Source of the DNA: Alphaproteobacteria bacterium
GTDB taxonomy: Bacteria > Pseudomonadota > Alphaproteobacteria > CAAHEQ01 > UBA3637
Reading direction: 5' to 3'
Assembly: GCA_900772625.1 (NCBI GenBank)
Contig: CAAHEQ010000012.1
Coordinates: 1 to 34,293, forward strand
DNA: 34,293 bases
The notes under the pieces were generated by a model. The model searched no databases. It had not been told where the DNA came from and saw only the letters and a program-made list of their open reading frames with translations. Shown one piece after another: positions 31,145-34,293 of this stretch. Made by a program: the position numbers and the translations under genes. Position 1 is the stretch's first letter. Each line of letters starts with the position of its first letter.

Positions 31145-32725
31145 ATGACTGAAGCGTTTTTAGAAGACATTACATTGGATAAACAAGACGATATGCCTGA
31201 AGCTAAGCCTTTTTATGCAAAGCCGATTTACTGGCTTGCAATCGTGCTCAGCTTGCTTTGGGTGTGGGCGGCGATCGATTATATCGTCAGTGTTGAATGG
31301 TGGTCAGAACGGTATCGTTTTTCGCCTGCCGAGTTCATCGGCTTAGTGTGTTCGCAATTGTTGCCGTTGGCAATCATTTGGTCGGTCGTGTTTTGGGTCG
31401 AGCGCAAAGACCAACTGGAAGAAGAATCGCGCACGCTGCGTTCTTATATGAAGCAATTGATGTATCCAACCGAGCAAGGTGCTGTTTATACGCAAACGCT
31501 GACGAACGCTTTGCGCGCGCAAATTCAAGAGTTTCGTGTTGTCTTTTCCGAGGCCGCTAATCAAACAAATACCGTGCGTGATGAAATGAAGCGCTGGATT
31601 AAAGATTTGGCGATTGTTATTGATCACGTGGATACAAAAACGGTGGGCTCGATGAAAGAGCTGGCTAATCACGTTCAAACGTTGGTGCAATCGACCGAGC
31701 AAGCCAATCAAAGCACCACAACGGTGACACAAAGTCTTGCGGAGCGCGCCCAGATTTTGGATGCAACCAGCCAAAAAGTCGGTCAAATGATGGCGGATAC
31801 TTCAGCCTTGTTGCAAGAAGACATTGCACGTATCGATGGTGTGACGGACGGATTACGGCAAGCGGCTCAACATACGGGCGAGATTTTGCAAATCGCCGAT
31901 AAAACCTCCACAACGTTCGGTCAACAAATGGACAGAATGGAAAGCTTAATCAGTCAATATGAAATGCAAACAAGCTCTCAAAATGCGCGGATTTTGGAAA
32001 ATGCGGAAAAGATTTTGACGGTCTTGAAAACGCAAGGCGCTCTGCTTGATCAAGAGGTCGACAAGACTTTGCACAAAATGTCGACAGTCTCCGAAACCGT
32101 GGGCGAGCAAACGCGTCAATTACAAGACGCTTCTGATGCGGCCATTACTCGCGTCAACGATGTTGGCACTCAACTTGGCTTGCAAACGGATATGCTCAAT
32201 CAAGTTTTGGGTGAAACGGACGAACGAGTACGACAACTGGCGTCTGTTTCTGTGGAAGAGCAGACTAAAAAGTTGATGGACGTTTCGCAAAAAGCAGACG
32301 ATTTTATCAATCGCTTGAAAAGCGAGCTGCAAAGCGCCTCGACAGATCGCTTTATGAAAGATGCACGCTTGATCTTGGAACATCTTGCAAGCTTTTCAAT
32401 CGACATAGTGCACGTCTTTACGCCCAAAGCAGAAGAAGAACAATGGAAAAAGTACTATGCAGGCGACAATGCGGCCTTTATGCGCTATCTGATGACGGCG
32501 CTTCCAAAAGACAAAAGCGATGCCTTTAAGCGCTTGTATCAAGAAAATCCGACTTTGCGTGTTGCGGTGACGCGCTATATGTCCGAGTTTGACGCGCTGG
32601 CGATGAAAGCTAAGAACAATGAAAAGAAAGATGTTTTGTTGCCCGTTCTGATTGGATCGGACGCGGGACGGCTTTATATGCTGCTTAAGCAAACGCTGGG
32701 CAAGTCGACCAAAGGAGGCGTGTAA
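31145..32725 (+). CDS. Two-TM coiled-coil membrane protein, unknown function
   Basis: 526 residues. Two helices near the N-terminus (about 27-50, YWLAIVLSLLWVWAAIDYIV; about 65-85, IGLVCSQLLPLAIIWSVVFW) leave a long cytoplasmic part. Residues about 90-400 are Q/T/E-rich heptads predicting a long coiled coil (for example MKELANHVQTLVQSTEQANQ), superficially like a chemoreceptor but without the conserved signalling hairpin tip. The C-terminal domain (about 410-510, with YAGDNAAFMRYLMTALPK and RVAVTRYMSEFDALAMKA) is globular. The layout resembles alphaproteobacterial polarity factor TipN, but that is architecture, not homology. GAGGAG supports the start. mazE follows after 3 nt. Confidence 0.85.
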   Translation: MTEAFLEDITLDKQDDMPEAKPFYAKPIYWLAIVLSLLWVWAAIDYIVSVEWWSERYRFSPAEFIGLVCSQLLPLAIIWSVVFWVERKDQLEEESRTLRSYMKQLMYPTEQGAVYTQTLTNALRAQIQEFRVVFSEAANQTNTVRDEMKRWIKDLAIVIDHVDTKTVGSMKELANHVQTLVQSTEQANQSTTTVTQSLAERAQILDATSQKVGQMMADTSALLQEDIARIDGVTDGLRQAAQHTGEILQIADKTSTTFGQQMDRMESLISQYEMQTSSQNARILENAEKILTVLKTQGALLDQEVDKTLHKMSTVSETVGEQTRQLQDASDAAITRVNDVGTQLGLQTDMLNQVLGETDERVRQLASVSVEEQTKKLMDVSQKADDFINRLKSELQSASTDRFMKDARLILEHLASFSIDIVHVFTPKAEEEQWKKYYAGDNAAFMRYLMTALPKDKSDAFKRLYQENPTLRVAVTRYMSEFDALAMKAKNNEKKDVLLPVLIGSDAGRLYMLLKQTLGKSTKGGV

Positions 32726-32728
32726 AAG

Positions 32729-32947
32729 ATGAAACTATCCTTAATTAAAATCGGCAACTCTCAAGGCATTCGAATCCCTGCCGCTATAATCAAGCAATGC
32801 GGCTTTGATGACGAATTGGATGTTGTGGTAAAGAATAAATCGATGATTGTGACGGCCTCGAGCGGTGTTCGAGCGGGTTGGCAAGAAATATCCGAAACGG
32901 AAAATCAAGCAAACCCATTTGATGAAAAAGGAGAATGGGAATGGTAA
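32729..32947 (+). CDS. mazE: MazE-type antitoxin (AbrB/SpoVT fold)
   Basis: 72 residues. The swapped-hairpin DNA-binding domain is clear: LSLIKIGNSQGIRIPAAIIK (3-22), then FDDELDVVVKNKSMIVT. The acidic C-terminus (SETENQANPFDEKGEWEW) is the part that in MazE binds and blocks MazF. It starts 3 nt after the coiled-coil gene (AGGAGG in that gene's last codons) and overlaps mazF by 7 nt. By analogy it would repress the operon through an inverted repeat such as that at 31101-31120. Confidence 0.92.
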   Translation: MKLSLIKIGNSQGIRIPAAIIKQCGFDDELDVVVKNKSMIVTASSGVRAGWQEISETENQANPFDEKGEWEW

Positions 32948-33237
32948 AACGCTTTATGGTTTACGAAGTGCAAGTCGATCATGTGCAAAAAGCTTGCGTC
33001 GTGTTGTCGCCTGACGAGCTGAACAATGTGCTGCCATATGTTATGGTTGCGCCGATTACGACCAAGATCCGCCCGCTGCCTTATCGCGTGATGATCGAAA
33101 TGAAAGGCAAAGACGCGCAAATCGCACTGGATCAAATCAGAACGCGCCCCAAGTCGGACTTTCTGCGCAAACTGGGTCGCTTGCCAGAGCCGTGTCAGGA
33201 AGAAATATCGCACGTTTTAAGGCAAATGTTTGAATAA
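32941..33237 (+). CDS. MazF/PemK-like protein lacking the catalytic loop
   Basis: 98 residues from ATG 32941, preferred over ATG 32935 because AGGAG (32929-32933) is 7 nt from it. MazF family members are sequence-specific RNA interferases. Most of the fold is well kept: VKRFMVYEV, VVLSPDELNN, MVAPITTKIRPLPYRV, IALDQIRTRPKSDFLRKLGR. The stretch that normally reads like DPT-x-GSE-x(4)-RP between strands 1 and 2 is shortened to DHVQKAC, so both the Glu and the Arg equivalent to E. coli MazF Glu24 and Arg29 are gone. The frame is intact, so this may be an inactive or repurposed toxin. Confidence 0.88.
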   Translation: MVKRFMVYEVQVDHVQKACVVLSPDELNNVLPYVMVAPITTKIRPLPYRVMIEMKGKDAQIALDQIRTRPKSDFLRKLGRLPEPCQEEISHVLRQMFE

Positions 33238-33244
33238 AAAATAC

Positions 33245-33274
33245 TTGACTTAAAAACCTCTTGCAACCTATAAT
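33245..33274 (+). promoter_or_regulatory. Promoter of the ABC exporter operon
   Basis: TTGACT (33245-33250), 18-nt spacer, TATAAT (33269-33274), predicting a start near 33281 and a very short leader. Confidence 0.75.
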
Positions 33275-33298
33275 AAAGGATATATAAATGGAGGTTTT

Positions 33299-34042
33299 AT
33301 GCAAATCACAAGTAAACAATTTTTTAGCATCAGTTTTGTTGCCCTTATTTTAATTGGCGCGCTGGTCGTTGGCAAAATGGTTTTGTTTCCTAAACGCTTT
33401 ATGTATGCGGGAACATTGGAAACAACAAAAGTGATTTTGTCGTCTAAGGTTGCATCTGACATTACCGACTTTCCCGTGGCGGAAGGTGATACAGTCAAAA
33501 AAGGTGATTTAGTCGCTGAGCTGAGTTGTGACGTATACAAAGTCCTTGCGACCCAAATCGACAACGATTATGCAAGAGCGCAAGCTTTGCTGAAAAAAGG
33601 CCATATGTCAAAGGCCGAGTTTGACGTGCTCGAACGCAACAAAAAAGATAATGATTTAAAATTAACGTGGTGCAAAATCACATCGCCGATAGACGGCACA
33701 GTCATTACTAAGTTTCGTGAAATCGGCGAAGTCGTGGGCGCAGGCACGCCACTTTTATCCGTGGCGGATACAAGCGATGTCTGGGCTTATTTTTACGTTC
33801 CGCACGACAAGCTTTACCAGTTAAAGATAGGCCAAACGGTGACAGGACAGTTGCCAGAAGCAGGCAAGACTTTTTCGGGCAAAATTATCAAGATTAACGA
33901 AGAAGCCGAGTTTACGCCAAAAAATGTGCAAACACAAGAAGAACGCACACGCCTTGTTTATGGCGTTAAGGTACGCTTTGACAACCCCGACTTGATGTTA
34001 AAATCTGGTATGACAATCGAAAGCGCTTTGTTTAATGAATAA
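33299..34042 (+). CDS. HlyD/YbhG-type membrane fusion protein
   Basis: Periplasmic adaptor linking an inner-membrane ABC exporter to an outer-membrane channel. 247 residues. One N-terminal membrane helix (about 9-27), the first half of the biotinyl-lipoyl domain (ETTKVILSSKVASDITDFPV then EGDTVKKGDLVAEL, about 41-75), a short helical hairpin (about 80-120, shorter than in most family members), the second lipoyl half (CKITSPIDGTVITKFREIGE, about 122-141) and a beta-barrel. GGAGG is 5 nt before the ATG. It overlaps the ATPase gene by 8 nt. The substrate is unknown. Confidence 0.9.
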   Translation: MQITSKQFFSISFVALILIGALVVGKMVLFPKRFMYAGTLETTKVILSSKVASDITDFPVAEGDTVKKGDLVAELSCDVYKVLATQIDNDYARAQALLKKGHMSKAEFDVLERNKKDNDLKLTWCKITSPIDGTVITKFREIGEVVGAGTPLLSVADTSDVWAYFYVPHDKLYQLKIGQTVTGQLPEAGKTFSGKIIKINEEAEFTPKNVQTQEERTRLVYGVKVRFDNPDLMLKSGMTIESALFNE

Positions 34043-34293
34043 CATTCAAATCGATATTGCCCATTTAACCAAATTATTCAAGGCACAAAAAGCACTTGAT
34101 GACGTTTCTATGCACTTTGAAACGGGTAAATTGTATGGCATTATCGGGCCTGCGGGGGCGGGCAAAACAACACTGTTTCGCATTATGCTTAATTTACTTA
34201 AAGCAAATGCGGGTGTGGTTTTGTATACCGTCAACGACAACAAGGTCGCATTTGAGGATTTTTCCGAACACATCGCTTATATGCCACAAACGC
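34035..34293 (+). CDS. ABC transporter ATP-binding protein (3' partial)
   Basis: The frame starting at ATG 34035 reads MNNIQIDIAHLTKLFKAQKA and runs to the window end (86 codons). Walker A is GPAGAGKTT (residues 38-46) and the Q-loop is in AYMPQT at the edge. The start overlaps the fusion-protein gene by 8 nt (ATGAATAA). With a YbhG-like partner upstream it is most like YbhF, the ATPase of a YbhFSR-type exporter, but signature, Walker B and any second ATPase domain are beyond the window. Confidence 0.9.
   Translation, partial: MNNIQIDIAHLTKLFKAQKALDDVSMHFETGKLYGIIGPAGAGKTTLFRIMLNLLKANAGVVLYTVNDNKVAFEDFSEHIAYMPQT

Noticed and set aside
31145..32725. Calling the coiled-coil protein a methyl-accepting chemotaxis protein
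   Set aside because: It lacks a periplasmic sensor between the two helices and the conserved signalling hairpin; the resemblance is only in heptad composition.

Overview
The window looks like a chromosomal segment of a moderately AT-rich alphaproteobacterium. The gene content is that of a Gram-negative with lipobox lipoproteins, SlyB, PpiD and RNase R. The order rimP-nusA-ylxR/L7Ae-infB-rbfA-truB-rpsO-pnp is the classical proteobacterial one, with the alphaproteobacterial feature of a YlxR/L7Ae fusion between nusA and infB. The pyruvoyl arginine decarboxylase and antiporter pair hints at a host- or gut-associated lifestyle. That habitat guess, and any finer taxonomy, is inference.

Layout. 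(1) 1-11,975: rho (5' truncated by the window), a small membrane protein, mnmE, then the translation/transcription superoperon rimP to pnp. It is punctuated by a promoter plus attenuator-like hairpin before rimP, a terminator between rbfA and truB, and a three-hairpin leader before pnp. (2) 12,042-13,826: a small lipoprotein, a SlyB-like glycine-zipper lipoprotein and a Nudix hydrolase. (3) 13,827-14,966: about 1.1 kb without a credible gene. It holds seven GC-rich palindromic units of about 42 bp whose stems differ by compensating changes; four lie in one orientation and three in the other. It also holds AT-rich inverted repeats and a 49-bp duplication of a tRNA-Arg 3' end with its terminator. 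(4) 14,967-20,820: tRNA-Arg(TCT), mutT, rnr, ppiD, and tsaB-rimI. (5) 20,823-23,258: a DMT-type permease, galE, and a small unknown gene preceded by a 188-nt RNA that folds well and starts at its own predicted promoter. (6) 23,337-25,492: antiporter and pyruvoyl-dependent arginine decarboxylase, an aaxBC-like arginine/agmatine acid-resistance operon. (7) 25,651-31,024: a lipoprotein, a YbhN-like membrane protein, tkt-fba and divergent ispH. (8) 31,145-34,293: an operon of a two-TM coiled-coil protein, MazE and a MazF lacking its catalytic loop, then the start of a YbhG/YbhF-type ABC exporter cut by the window end.

How the genes work together: region 1 supplies transcription elongation/termination and ribosome maturation, with RNA decay (pnp, and rnr further on). 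tsaB and rimI modify tRNA and proteins. tkt and fba feed the pentose phosphate/glycolytic junction. aaxB and aaxC together consume a cytoplasmic proton per arginine decarboxylated. The points most worth a second look are the palindrome array, the candidate structured RNA with its small gene, and the coiled-coil/MazE/loopless-MazF operon.
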